64,000 bases of DNA from Hysterangium stoloniferum (lineage: Eukaryota > Basidiomycota > Agaricomycetes > Hysterangiales > Hysterangiaceae), in NCBI GenBank assembly GCA_015178975.1, contig WHVD01000003.1:434001-498000 (forward strand), read 5' to 3'. The position numbers and the translations under genes were made by a program. The notes beneath the pieces were generated by a model. That model saw only the letters and a program-made list of their open reading frames with translations, was not told where the DNA came from and did not search any database. This document shows positions 53,137 to 64,000 of this stretch, piece by piece (the first letter of the stretch is position 1; each line of letters opens with the position of its first letter).

Positions 53137-54456
53137 TCATCTTCCACTTGATCCAGCGCCATGGAAGGTAGCGCATCCATCGAACCAGGTACCAATAATC
53201 GAGTCAAATTGTCCACCTTGAATCCGGGAATTCAAGTTATAAAACATCTGGTCAAATGTAGATATCTGGAGTACCTTATCGAAGAAGTGAACGTTATAGC
53301 ACCGTTCTGAATATACCTAATTAGTTGTGTAAATGAGTTATTGTTAAATTGCATTGAGACCTTCATCGCCATCCTCTAAGGTCCCCCGTAATTCCCAAGG
53401 ACAGCGCATGTAACGTTGGAATGCAGGTGAACCAACCTGACCGGACCAACGCAAGCATCATCCAGTAGCAATGCATGGTATTGTCAAGTCACATACCACA
53501 TTTGTGTGCAATATAATTTTTTTGACTCTGTGTGTTGACCCTGATATTAAAAAATCGATGCCAAACTGGAAATAGTTATAAAAATCTAGATTAACGGGTT
53601 AGCTGTCTAGTAGTCGCCATTTTGAAATCGTACAATCTGTTTCTTCGGCATCTTCATTCGGCTTAGTGGCGTGTATATTCATACGGTCGTCTTCTTTAAA
53701 GAATACACGCAAAGGCGGTCCTAAATCACAATTCAAATCTTCGGCTGTCGCTCCCAGCGGAATAGAAATAGCAGCTCGTGTCCCAGGGTAAAATTGGAGC
53801 ATGATTCCTTCCCCTACCTGAAAATTTTTAATATCAGATATCAGGCAGACCTGAATACCAACTTTTACGATAACTTTCGACAACTCCCCAAACATGGCTT
53901 CACACTCAACGAGTTCATCGAAAGAATCAGGATGTTGTCCTTCGACAGTTTTCTGATGAATGACGACCTTTTTAACTTCAGAAGCACGATCGTCGCCTTG
54001 GTTGTGCTTAGATCCTGTACTTTTGTCCTCCCCGTCCTCGTGGAAAGCGAACCATATACCGGGATATCTCATGACATCGCCTGGATAGGTAGGACCAAAG
54101 TGCTTGGTCACACCAGACTTGCGCAACGGCTGATTTGGAGCAGCAAGGATAGTATCACGATACCGAAGTCTGACTGGCATACCCAAAGTGGCTGGGTGCA
54201 ATCGTCTGACAGCGATAGTATGCAGCCTCTGGTATATTCCGGAGAAAAGTAAATCCAGGTACGGCAACACATGTAAAATAATCGGTGAAGCAACGGGGTT
54301 TTCTGGATCATATTTGACGTTAACTTGTGGATGAGAGACCTTGGCCTCCCTGAGGTATTCTAACACTTTCCATAAAGAAGAACCTAAGACAAATGGACCC
54401 AGACTATGACCGGGAACGAGTTCGTATTCCAGAGACAAGAGCGTGTTCGAAGACAT
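53137..54456 (-). CDS. PHAF1: UPF0183 family protein (PHAF1/C16orf70 type)
   Basis: Homologue of human PHAF1, a factor linked to autophagosome assembly. The start at 54456 gives MSSNTLLSLEYELVPGHSLG, then PFVLGSSLWKVLEYLREAKV, the family's hallmark N-terminus. The first exons run to KVIVKVG and, after a short intron at about 53822-53866, continue VGEGIMLQFYPGTRAAIS and DRMNIHATK. A 48-bp intron at about 53584-53631 links EETD to YFYNYFQFGIDFLISGSTHR, the most conserved block. Two more exons follow, with VKKIILHTNV, GSPAFQRYMRCPWELRG and then FDQMFYNLN and GTWFDG, ending at 53137. The frame that appears to end at 53599 is only a read-through into an intron. Confidence 0.8.
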
Positions 54457-54565
54457 TGATAGACTCGTCAATAACGTGGGAGAGGATTTAAGAGTTACGC
54501 AATCTTCACACACGTCCACAACCACCCAGAACGCGTCGCGTTTCCATTACTTCGAGCACAACCAT

Positions 54566-56748
54566 ATGGATTTGACGCGACAGCAAGTCATTGTTAAGGT
54601 TGAACGCCCCTGTCCCTTACATATAAAATGTCTACTGACAAGTATTCACTTAGGTTTTTTTCTCCAAATACAAGAACACCTTAGGGCCGCAAGTTATCTC
54701 TTTTATAGAGGAGGTGTTAGAGCGTCACAATATTGAGGATGAAGAGGTCGCCAGCTCAGTCGAACATCTTGCTCGCGAATATAATCGACAAGATGGTAGA
54801 TTCCTGCACTCATTTGAATATATAGACAATAACCCACCGATATTCTAGATGCAGAAATGGTTGTAAGGCTCGACGTATTACAAAGAGTATACGATACTAT
54901 GCAAAATTCGCAAAGGAACGACGACGACGACGGCTATCGTCATAATCGATTTGATTTAGAGAGTCAACTGTTTTTCATTGACGCGTTCGATATGCCAATG
55001 TGGCATTGGTCTGCGGAACGCAGCACTTTCGAAAAGTGTGTATGATATTTTTCACACACTAACCACCCCGACATTTTACTAGAGTCTCACGCAAATTATC
55101 GATATCAGGCTCACCAGAGTCACGTGTATTAGCTGTAAGAGATCGCTTGAACATCATCAAACAAACAATTCTACGGAATGATAATTTTTCTCCTCGACCA
55201 TTCGGAGGGGGAAATCGAGAAAAATTTCTCAGGGTAATTTAGGCGTTTAGGGTTCAGGAGGTGTCTTACTACTGTTATCAGCTTTCTTCGACCAAAGATC
55301 TTCTAGGTCGCGCTGGCGTCGACTTCCTCTTGTTCGGGATGTTGGCGCGAGACCAGCAGGGCCAGCTTTGTCTTGAAGATCTGGATGGGAGGGTAAGATT
55401 GAGCCAATCAAGTGGGGTGAGCATTGGTTTAAAGTCGTAATGCACCATTAATGTTTGATTAAAAGGCTTATACCAGCGAAGGGTTTTTTACTGAAGGATG
55501 TTTTGCACTGGTGGAGGGAACCTACACAGATGATGAAGTCGTTATTGTCAACGCCATCGGTCATCCACCCTGTGAAAGACGAGCTGAAACAAGGTATATG
55601 GTCAAAGTGTTCTAAATATCTTGGCTATGACTCTAATTGTGTGCCAGAGCTATCTTTGGACATATAGACTTCCTTGGAAAAGGAGCTACAACAGTTTTGG
55701 AAGACGTATGGCGCATATCTCTACGTCAACCGCACTTACATGATTCTGTTTCCTCTGAAGAATAGGCTTTCTGAACAATTGTCAGAACATACTCAACTGA
55801 CATTTTTTGTTTTGTCTGATCTATGGCTGGACCATCCCAAAACAATGATCGGACTACGCAAGTTATTCCACAATTGTATCGAGAATAGCTGGCTACCCAA
55901 AGTTTTCATTATGTGTGGTAACTTTTATAGTAAAGGTATTGCCAAAGAAAATGGAAAGGCTGTGACGCAATACCAAGGTTAACAAATCTTTATCTACATA
56001 TTGCCATAATAGCTGAATTTTGACGAGTAGACAATTTTGATGCGCTAGCCGATTTAATAGCATCATACCCCCTTATCGCACGTACCTGTCATTTCGTATT
56101 CGTACCCGGGCCACAAGATCTATGTTCTTCCTCGATTTCTCCTCGACGCCCGCTTTTGCCAGTCTTCATTTCTCGCCTAAAAGAAAAATTATCCAAAGTG
56201 CATTTTTTAAGTAATCCTTGTCGTATTAAATTCTTAGGTCAAGAGATTGTCGTCTTCCGGGAAAACCTAATGGCTCGTATGCTTCGCAATCTAATCGGAG
56301 TCAAGCCCCAAACAGGTACTGAAGATTTAAAACGATATGTGAGAGCATTTGGATAGCGTTATGGCTTCTACTAACCGTGAATGATAGTTAGTGCAATCGG
56401 TCATCGATCAATGCCATCTTTCGCCTCTGACTACTCACATACAACCCACTCTATCGGAGTATGACCATGCGTTTCGACTATATCCTATGCCTACAAGCGT
56501 AAGTACATCCTTCAAAAACTCCAGGTTCTCTTGTTAAACGGCACATTAGTTGATTTTAGCGGATAAATACGAGCGTTATGAACTAACATATGAAGGTTGC
56601 CACGTCTTTAATCCTGGGAGTTTCCTTGGCACCACCTATGGTTTCTCTACGTATTACCCCGCAACAGGAAAATCAGAGCCTTCGTAAGTCGTAGCTTTTG
56701 TGAGATAAGTTTTAAGCTCACGTTTCATCCAGGGAACTCGATGAATGA
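54566..56748 (+). CDS. DPB2: DNA polymerase epsilon subunit B (Dpb2)
   Basis: Essential non-catalytic subunit of the leading-strand polymerase, with an inactive calcineurin-like phosphodiesterase fold and an OB fold. Exons read [106 protein letters not shown] and [20 protein letters not shown]. Then follow [15 protein letters not shown] and, via a 57-bp intron, [88 protein letters not shown] and the end SELDE. About ten introns are required. PHAF1 and DPB2 are divergent, with only 109 bp between start codons. Confidence 0.92.
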
Positions 56749-57406
56749 TCCTTGTTATAAGTACTTCAGCAACACATGAAGTGTGTAATGATGTGACAGT
56801 GGCCGTTAATGGCTACTGTAAATCAATAACTTGCTATGTATTGTAGTTATTAATACTATGTATCTGGTGCAACAAATCCAGACAGGTAAACTAACGTAAG
56901 TGCATCTTTATGACTGAAATCACTTGAAAAGTCTACGTCTCTACGGCCCGGTGGATAACATCAGGTTGAAATCCCAAATAGAGAGCCAGCTTAAACCAAA
57001 GTTTACGAAATGACCTCCTACGGTGGTAGACATGAACCAACGCTGGACAAGAACTATTAGACGTATATATTAATACAGAGTACTGAAGAGGAATAACTTA
57101 AACTAATAGTGTAAAAGGTATGGTGAGGGAAATTACAAGTAGCTGTGGATGTGCAAACAAGCTATGATGATGGTGACATGGTATCAGAGATGAGAGAAGG
57201 ATCCGGTCATGAGCCTGAGTGAGACCTACGTCATAGTAAAACCTTCCTTTCCTTGTTAAGATATAACTTTGGGCGCTTTAGTGTGCGTTCACACCTCCAC
57301 CTTGCAAATTCTTAACTTCGACCTGACTCCCTTCCAACCGAGTTCTCATTTTATTTCGGGCGCAAGTGAACTCAGAGTCCCTTCAGAATTTTGCTCAAGT
57401 TGGTCA
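56749..57406. other. Intergenic region before FMP27
   Basis: No gene seen. AT-rich with short stops in all frames. An AT-rich AATATATTAATACAGAG stretch lies near 57065. The reading frame upstream of the FMP27 start (from 57269) is open but is not needed for the family. Confidence 0.5.
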
Positions 57407-60400
57407 ATGCAACCTCTTCTGGAGGTGTGGTACATCACAAGTCGTCTTGGAGCGGCACTCCTATTCAATCCACCCGGTCTCACAGGATGGGCAGCATGGT
57501 TCACAACCTTAATTAGGACACTTGTAGTGATCGCATTGTTTCGTCGTAACCTAGCGCCCTTCCTTCTGGCAAGAATATCGCGCCATGTTCGAGCTCGGAG
57601 TATTAGCATTCGGTCTATTAGAGGCCTGTATGTCTGTGGCATGGGACGAACCTGGAAGGCGGAACGGATAAGCTGGTCCTTCCATCCATGGGCACAAAGT
57701 GGCATGTCTATCAAAGTTGAAGGATTATATGTGATAATTGCCCAAACGAACCCCATTGCCCGAGAAAGAGGTATCGTCAAACAGACCGCCGGTGCCAAAA
57801 TCTTTACTGTCTTGCTCACAGTCATTGTGACAATATTAACACCACTAAACTGGTTTATCAGATGGTATCTATTGAAGCGATCACTAGGATACTTGCAGAG
57901 ATTCCTCTACTCCACGTCTATTACGACAAGCCAACTTTTTATTCAATATCTTCCCTCTCTCACTCAAAACATAGATCTTGAAGTAGATTCGATATCTATC
58001 TCATTTCAAGACCTGGCATATGCCCAGGTCGTGCTTAAAGATATACTTGTAGGTGTAAAGGTTGACCTGTCCCAGATGGGACGTAGTCTGGAGCAGAACC
58101 TTTCAAAAGGAGTTCAGGAAAACACCAATGATCTTGCCGAAGCTTCCAAGTGGAATACTAGATTTCGAACTAACGCTGATCGCTTTTGGGAGCGCATCTG
58201 GGGTCAGACAGAAATATTGACAATGTTCAACGTCTCTATTCACGATATCACCGGACGTCTCGGCTCTAAACCAGCAAACATATTCGATAACAGGGTTTTC
58301 GAGACACAAGCTGCTTCCCATAGTAACTCAGATATATTTGTCCGTGTTCCTGCCATTCTCCAACTATCCATGTCTTTGCAATTTAGTCCAAGGCTTCGAA
58401 CTTTCAAGCCGAATACTTTGGAGTTCTCTCTAACTTTGCAAGAAGTTGAAATATATGCTGAAAAAATAAAGCAATTGCTTTTACAGGAAGACCAAGGGCG
58501 AAGGGGTTCTGAAATTATATTGGTCGCCACACCCACCTCTCCAAGTTCAATTTCCCCAACGTCACCGGTTTCACCATTTATCAGTGCATTTTCTCAGATA
58601 GTAAGTGCAAAGTGATGCCTTTACTAGATTATCTTACAAATATTAGGGAAGACGACAAAGTTATGTTGCTGTTACGGCGCCACCCCTTCAACGCATTAGA
58701 GAGCCAAAGCTTCATGTAAGTCGAAGGTTTCACTGGTCGAATAGTTGTTTATCTTTGCGTAGTCTCGCTTTACGATTTTAAAATCAGTTGATGTTTGGCT
58801 TGCCTCCATTAAAGTGGTCCACAGTTCGCCTAGCGGCAAGCTCAGTAGTTATGCACACGTTTTGACCGCGAAGCAAGTGATGATTCATCTTGGGCCTACT
58901 GCCGGCACAAGTAATCTCTTGCACCGCAAATGGTTTGGCTCAAAGCCGTTTACTCCGATGGACGTACCTGTATACGGCTTGACATCCAGTATCGGTGTTG
59001 CATCCATCAGTCGTATTCGCAATACGGTATCCGAACCATTAATCTCCTCACTATTCCTTTTAGAAGGATTGCAACTGGATCTGATTGCACATCAATGGCC
59101 ACAGGCATTGATCGCAGTATCACCGACTTTCCTCGCTGAGGATCCGAATGCCCCCTTCTTAGCGTGCGAAATGCATATTTCTTCAGTCGACGTCTCCGAT
59201 CAGGTTGGAGAACTTAAAGCATCCCTCGACACATTACTTCCCAGTAATTCCGGAAAGCGTACTGTCCCATTATCAAGCTCTCCAATCCAATCTACACCTC
59301 GAATACATTTTGAATGCTTATGTGACAATCTGCGTTTTTGTCTCGTGACAGTGAGCGAACAAGTCAATGCCGTTTTTTCACTCGATGTCCCAGGAGCGAA
59401 CTTTACTTTGAGCACATCCTTTCAGACTATTGGTAGAGTACCGAATAGTGATATTTCACTTCACATGGATACACACTTCAGCATGTTTTTCGGGCCGATA
59501 TTACTACGCGCCGGGCTCAATCACGAGCATGGTGTGGACGTAGATGCTCTTGGACGGCACTGGGAGGGACTTGAGAACCTCCTAGTCATAGACGCTATGG
59601 ACCTCACCGTGAATAATAAAACGAAAGGACACTTCGTAGGAGGCAGCGTCGTCACGATTGAGCCTGACACTTCCCTATCAGATGTCAGACTTGTTGTGGA
59701 TGCTGTCTCCATTGAGATCTGGAACGCCGTCGTTATTAGTGCAATTGGAACATTCTTTGAAGCAACACGAAGTGGAAAGGATGAGCCCGCGCCATCTTTG
59801 CTCAACTTTGATGGACTTCCATCTGGACTTTTTTTCCACTTTGCGATTGCATGTTTTACCATCGTGGTTACTGGTCCAGATTTGAACCCGGAATGCAACC
59901 TTGAGTTAGCGAGAGGTCTACAACTTCGGAATGGTATCGCCTTAAAGTATCACAGCAATGGTAGCCCGATACCCGGCCAGGTCAAAGATCAAAAATTGCT
60001 TGAGAAATTGCGAGACAACCTATACACATCCGAGGTCCACTCTTTACATGCAATGCCATTGGCCGATGCCGAAATTCTTCAGGATGATGTGCTGGCTCTT
60101 ATCAGGGTATTTGTATGGGATACGGCGTGTCATAACGCCTTGTCTACACCTTTCGAGGTCGGAAACTCTTCAAGGAATATGAATGACCATGCCTTCCTTG
60201 TTATTCCTCGAACAGTCTTGAGTGCTCGACTTCTTCGTGATATCACACCTTTGAGTCCCAAGGCTAAAGATAGCGTCGATGTTTCTTTGCACATTTCTCA
60301 TGTCCGCGGCCATCTGGATCTGTTAAACGCGTATTCAACTCTACTTGTGTGGCAAACCTTGCGATCATGGATACCTCGTCGTTCTAAAAGGCCAGGTGTG

Positions 60401-63400
60401 CAGGGCAGTCACAGCCCTGATATTTCACTTGCTATACAAATAAGCAACATTCATATCCTTTGCCGATTCCCCTTGAAAGAACAATTGTTTATCCAGGCTG
60501 CTGCACTCTCTGTCCACCATTCTCCATCTGAGTCGCTCATAAACAGATGCGAATCGATTGTTGCGTACGTTCCAAGTGCGCAAGTGACCAACGAATGGGA
60601 GGAGCTGTTGCGCTTACAACATGTGGCCTGTGAATCCACCAAACAGTCTCATAACACTAAATGGGAAGTTTCCCTTCAAGGCTTGCGACTTGCTATTCCC
60701 TATGATTATGTTCTATCAGAGTTGATCTTGAACGCCGCTGTCGCTGTGAAAGCTGTGCGGCATCTCTATTGCATAGTACAACTCGGACAATATACACCAC
60801 TCCCGACCCCTGTGGCGGAAGGTCCCAAGCAAACCCCGGCGATAAATGTAACTATACATTCCGTCACAGTGGAGGCTGCCGATAGCCCTTTTGAGGCGAA
60901 GCTAGCCCTCATATGGAGAACTGGTGCTCAAGCACAAAGGATTCGCATAGAGCGAGAGCTTGCTTTCGAGGCGAAACTTCAAGCTGTTATGGCTTCCGGA
61001 GATGTTGAAGAAAATTTCGACTTTAGCCCGCAATCTGACCTTCGCTATCACTTTACGTCGAGACGTACGACTTCTGTATCTGATGCCCGTGACCGTCTCA
61101 ATATGGTTCATTCGACTAGCTGGATCAACGTCATCACGCACCAGAAGGAAGAAATCAGCAGAAAGGAGGAAAATATGCTCAAAAGTACACACCAGAGCGT
61201 TAACACTGAAGTTCTCGTTCCATTGCCTGTTATTATTCACATGACGGAGAAAGCTCCGCCTTTATTTCGTGCGAGGCTCACTGGCGTTCAGTTGTCGCTT
61301 TCTGCCCCTGATTTCCCGAGTGGTTATGCCGGATTTCTACAAGAGTTAGGGGACCTCCCCAGAGCAACTGAATATTCTCTATTGGTCCCTCTTCAAGTTC
61401 GTTGCACGCTGGATGCGGCGACGATCAATATTAGAGACTACTACCTTCCCTTACTGAATGTCCCATCCAGCACCATTGGTCCTAGCCTTGTGTTTGAAAC
61501 AACGTTAATCGTTGCGGAAGAAATGGGATCCGCAGACTCAGTTGAATGGTTACGCTGTCCGATAGTACCAGATAACGCCGGAATCATTGGTGCACACGCT
61601 TTCTGCTTATCTGTCCCAAAAACAATTATGCCTGTCAAGAGCTACGCTAGTCCCCTTATCAAGTTCTGTACAGCTGCGGTCACAGAGTTTACATGGGGCG
61701 TCTCATACAACCCTGCAATTCAAGAAATTATGCGTGTGGTATGCCAAGTAGTTGGTCTCACCTTGCTCTTTCTCTTACGCTACGCTTCATTTAGATAGAG
61801 ACTTTATCGCATCCAAGCCGCGACCCATCCCCGTCTATTGGATTCTGGGATAAGCTCCGCCTTGTGTTTCATTGGCGAATTAGAGCCACTTTTGAAGGTG
61901 GAGCTCAACTACACTTCAAAGGTACACATTTCAAACAAGATTGGTCATCGTCACTCATCAAGGTTGTTAGGATCTCGCGACCCTCACCATGTAACTGATG
62001 TTGGAGCAGGGTTTGACTTCAGGTGGGATGGTCATGTGTCGCTTCAGATAGCCTGTCAGAACGACGAGATGGAATTAATACAACTCACATCTGACTCCAT
62101 GATGATCACAATCCCGGAGTATGATAATTTTTCTTACCCCGTATTTATACTCTTCAGTGTTACTGACAATAACTTACAGTTATGAAGCAACTCTTGGTAG
62201 CGCAACTGACACTGGCGATATGTCTGGTTGCAAAGAAGCTTCCTCGTCCCGACACGAAGTAAATGACAGGAAGATCTGCGCTAAATTCAGCAATGGTATT
62301 CGTTGGGGAATTGGAGTATCCCTAGAACGCACCTGTGATGCTTCATGTATTACCTGCCATGGCGATAGTTTTAGTCGACGGTGTCGTTTCTTTTCGTTTG
62401 TTCCTCACCATAAGGTTGTCCTACATACTCCTGGCGACACGGCCACGGTGAGTAGTGCTCGACAAATTATGTTACTGATAACCGAATCCTCTCATAGCGT
62501 TTGGGAGACTGTTACGCGGGATTTCGATCTAACTTCATACACTTTTCGACTTCTCTTACTTCACCACTCAATAAAGGCAGTGATGATACAAATAGCTTCC
62601 ACCTGACACCTAAAACATTTGCACATTTCTGGTCCTGGTGGCACCTATTTGATGGCGCCTTGTCATTACCTATTCGTCAAGGGAATCTCTTTCCAAAGTC
62701 AAGACCTCCGACTAAGAAATTTGGGCATCATCTAGCTACAATCAAGTATAGAATAAACTTCTCTTCGATTTATGTAGCTCATGTCTACAAAATCGATTCG
62801 ACCGCCGATTGGGCTGCTGGTGAATCGCACTGTGTTGGGGTAATTTTCATATCACGCATTCATTCGTAAGTTTGCATATACTTATTTTTACATACAGGTT
62901 AAGGCCTTTCTTGAGAATTTCCAAGCTGATCTACACCAACGAGAGGAAGAGATCACGACTTATAAGCGTGATACGCAAGGATCCAAGACAATCAGGCATA
63001 AGTCATTTAGCACGGTTGACGTAGTTCTTTCTGGCCTGGATCTTCGTGCTATTTTCGCCATCTTTGCTGAGCCTGAAAAGTGCTCAATCCCTATGCGAGA
63101 TTCTGCACCGAATTCCACGAAATTCTGGGAAACGTTAGAGCCAGTATCTTTATCTTCTACTTGGATGGATGCGGATGACTTTGTGGAGCTAGACTGGATT
63201 GCTGTGGATAATGAACCAATCCTTTACATCCACCAAGGTGCAGTGTGCCCTAGATTTATGTATTTCAAGCGTACACCGCGATCAAGTTCAGTAAAGGATG
63301 ACCAGAATATCAGTCAATCCAAGACCAAATTCGGCGACGAAGATACTCATGTGTGTTTGATGGGAAAGCAACAAAGTTCGTCAATAATCATTACATTGTC

Positions 63401-64000
63401 TCTTAACTCATAATTACCCTATTTGTAGGCGGACACGACGTTCAAGTACAATTTGCTGCTGATCGTCTGGCTGAATTACGTAGCCAATTGGACGAATTAG
63501 CTGGTTCGCAGCGTTCCTCTCGAACTCAGCAATCGAATAGCACTGACCAAGAGTCACGATCGGGAACTGTAAGGTCGCATTCATTGCCTCGTCGCGTCAA
63601 TTCTGATCTTCTTGGCCGCCACAGGAGACTAATATTGCACAAATGATACTACTTGTAGAACAGTATATCCAGCATTTATCGGAGCTGCGCGATTCATCCT
63701 CCACAGCAACTTCCGGCAAACAATTTAACGACTTGTATGCTATGCCTGCGGATATAATGCTTCCTCAAGAAGTTAAGGAGTTTGCCAACGTTTATCAGGT
63801 GCATTGCCCGAAAATACATCTCAACAATGCTACACGTGATGTCAGTAAAGCATGCAGCAGTGTCGAAAAACTGATAAAACCATTCAAACAGATTCTTCAA
63901 CAGTACTATATTGCATCACGGGCTCGTCGAGGTATGATAAGTTCCACATAGTGTTTTTTTTTCCATATGACGGACCCCATTCCCGACAAGGTTTTGAATA
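57407..64000 (+). CDS. FMP27: Fmp27/BLTP2 (Hobbit) bridge-like lipid-transfer protein, runs off right edge
   Basis: Giant tube-like protein that moves lipids at ER-plasma membrane contact sites. The start at 57407 (MQPLLEVWYITSRLGAALLF) is chosen because it places a hydrophobic anchor (FTTLIRTLVVIALF) at the N-terminus. Exons: 57407-58600, about 58650-58730, about 58802-61760 (one long exon, FLLEGLQLDLIAHQWPQALI, LNPECNLELARGLQLRNGIA), then 61800-62120, 62180-62450, 62500-62840, 62900-63390, and 63430 to about 63640 and beyond. The later exons hold the GFWDK-domain region with HLTPKTFAHFWSWWHLFDGA and LSLPIRQG, and DFVELDWIAVDNEPILYIHQ. The C-terminus is outside the window. The gene has no transposon in it. 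Confidence 0.85.

Noticed and set aside
53599..53640. Stop of PHAF1 at 53599
   Set aside because: The conserved YFYNYFQFGIDF block continues after a 48-bp intron, so the apparent stop lies in an intron.
55674..55730. Separate gene starting at 55674 inside DPB2
   Set aside because: The start reads in another frame of the exon encoding [15 protein letters not shown]. The Dpb2 frame continues after an intron ending at about 55758.

Overview
The window is nuclear DNA of a filamentous fungus, most likely a basidiomycete (Agaricomycotina). The host genes are dense with short (about 45-65 bp) GT-AG introns, and their protein families read like basidiomycete versions. They include a Hbs1 N-terminus, mitochondrial SSB, a GST-fold protein, CLPTM1, GlnRS, Tom20, a SET/MYND protein, Cox18, eL6, an Sdt1-like HAD phosphatase, a UPF0183 protein, Dpb2 and Fmp27. 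I cannot name the species from sequence alone.

Layout. Positions 1-3551 hold three host genes: HBS1 (-), the mitochondrial SSB RIM1 (+) and a GST-like gene (+). Positions 3637-35042 are a single 31-kb transposon island. Positions 35367-64000 return to host genes: a coiled-coil protein of unknown function, a possible 60-aa ORF (-), CLPTM1 (+), GLN4 (+), an unknown Ser/Pro-rich protein with CxC and CxxC pairs (-), TOM20 (+), a SET/MYND protein (+), COX18 (-), RPL6 (-), SDT1-like (+), UPF0183/PHAF1 (-), DPB2 (+) and FMP27 (+, running off the right edge).

The island is a nest that can be unpacked by its target-site duplications (TSDs). The outer shell is one Tc1/mariner element: 210-bp terminal inverted repeats at 3637-3846 and 34833-35042, flanked by TA on both sides. 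Its transposase start codon is at 3984, but the rest of the transposase lies at 32068-34918. The break is an LTR (called LTR-C here) whose two ends, at 3996 and 32062, are bordered by the same TCCCC. Inside that LTR sit two different decayed Helitrons, both on the minus strand: A at about 5215-19100 and B at about 20100-30038. They were in turn hit by solo LTRs of at least five families (A to E), and some of those LTRs carry further LTRs. Almost every LTR has a readable 5-bp TSD. I saw no gag, reverse transcriptase or integrase reading frame anywhere, so the retrotransposons survive here only as solo LTRs.

Other structure in the island includes a 19-bp satellite of about 42 copies between the two Helitrons; a run of duplicated exon-like 68-nt units upstream of Helitron A; degenerate minisatellites; a captured or inserted FunK1-like fragment; and two kinds of hairpin array inside the LTR-E sequences. 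One of these, at 13673-13986, has six hairpins with an almost constant 17-nt loop and stems that change in a compensatory way. I consider the hairpin arrays and the four-to-five-level nesting the most unusual parts of the window.

Most host genes are for housekeeping (translation rescue and tRNA charging, mitochondrial DNA maintenance and protein import/insertion, DNA replication, lipid transfer). I see no functional cluster among them.
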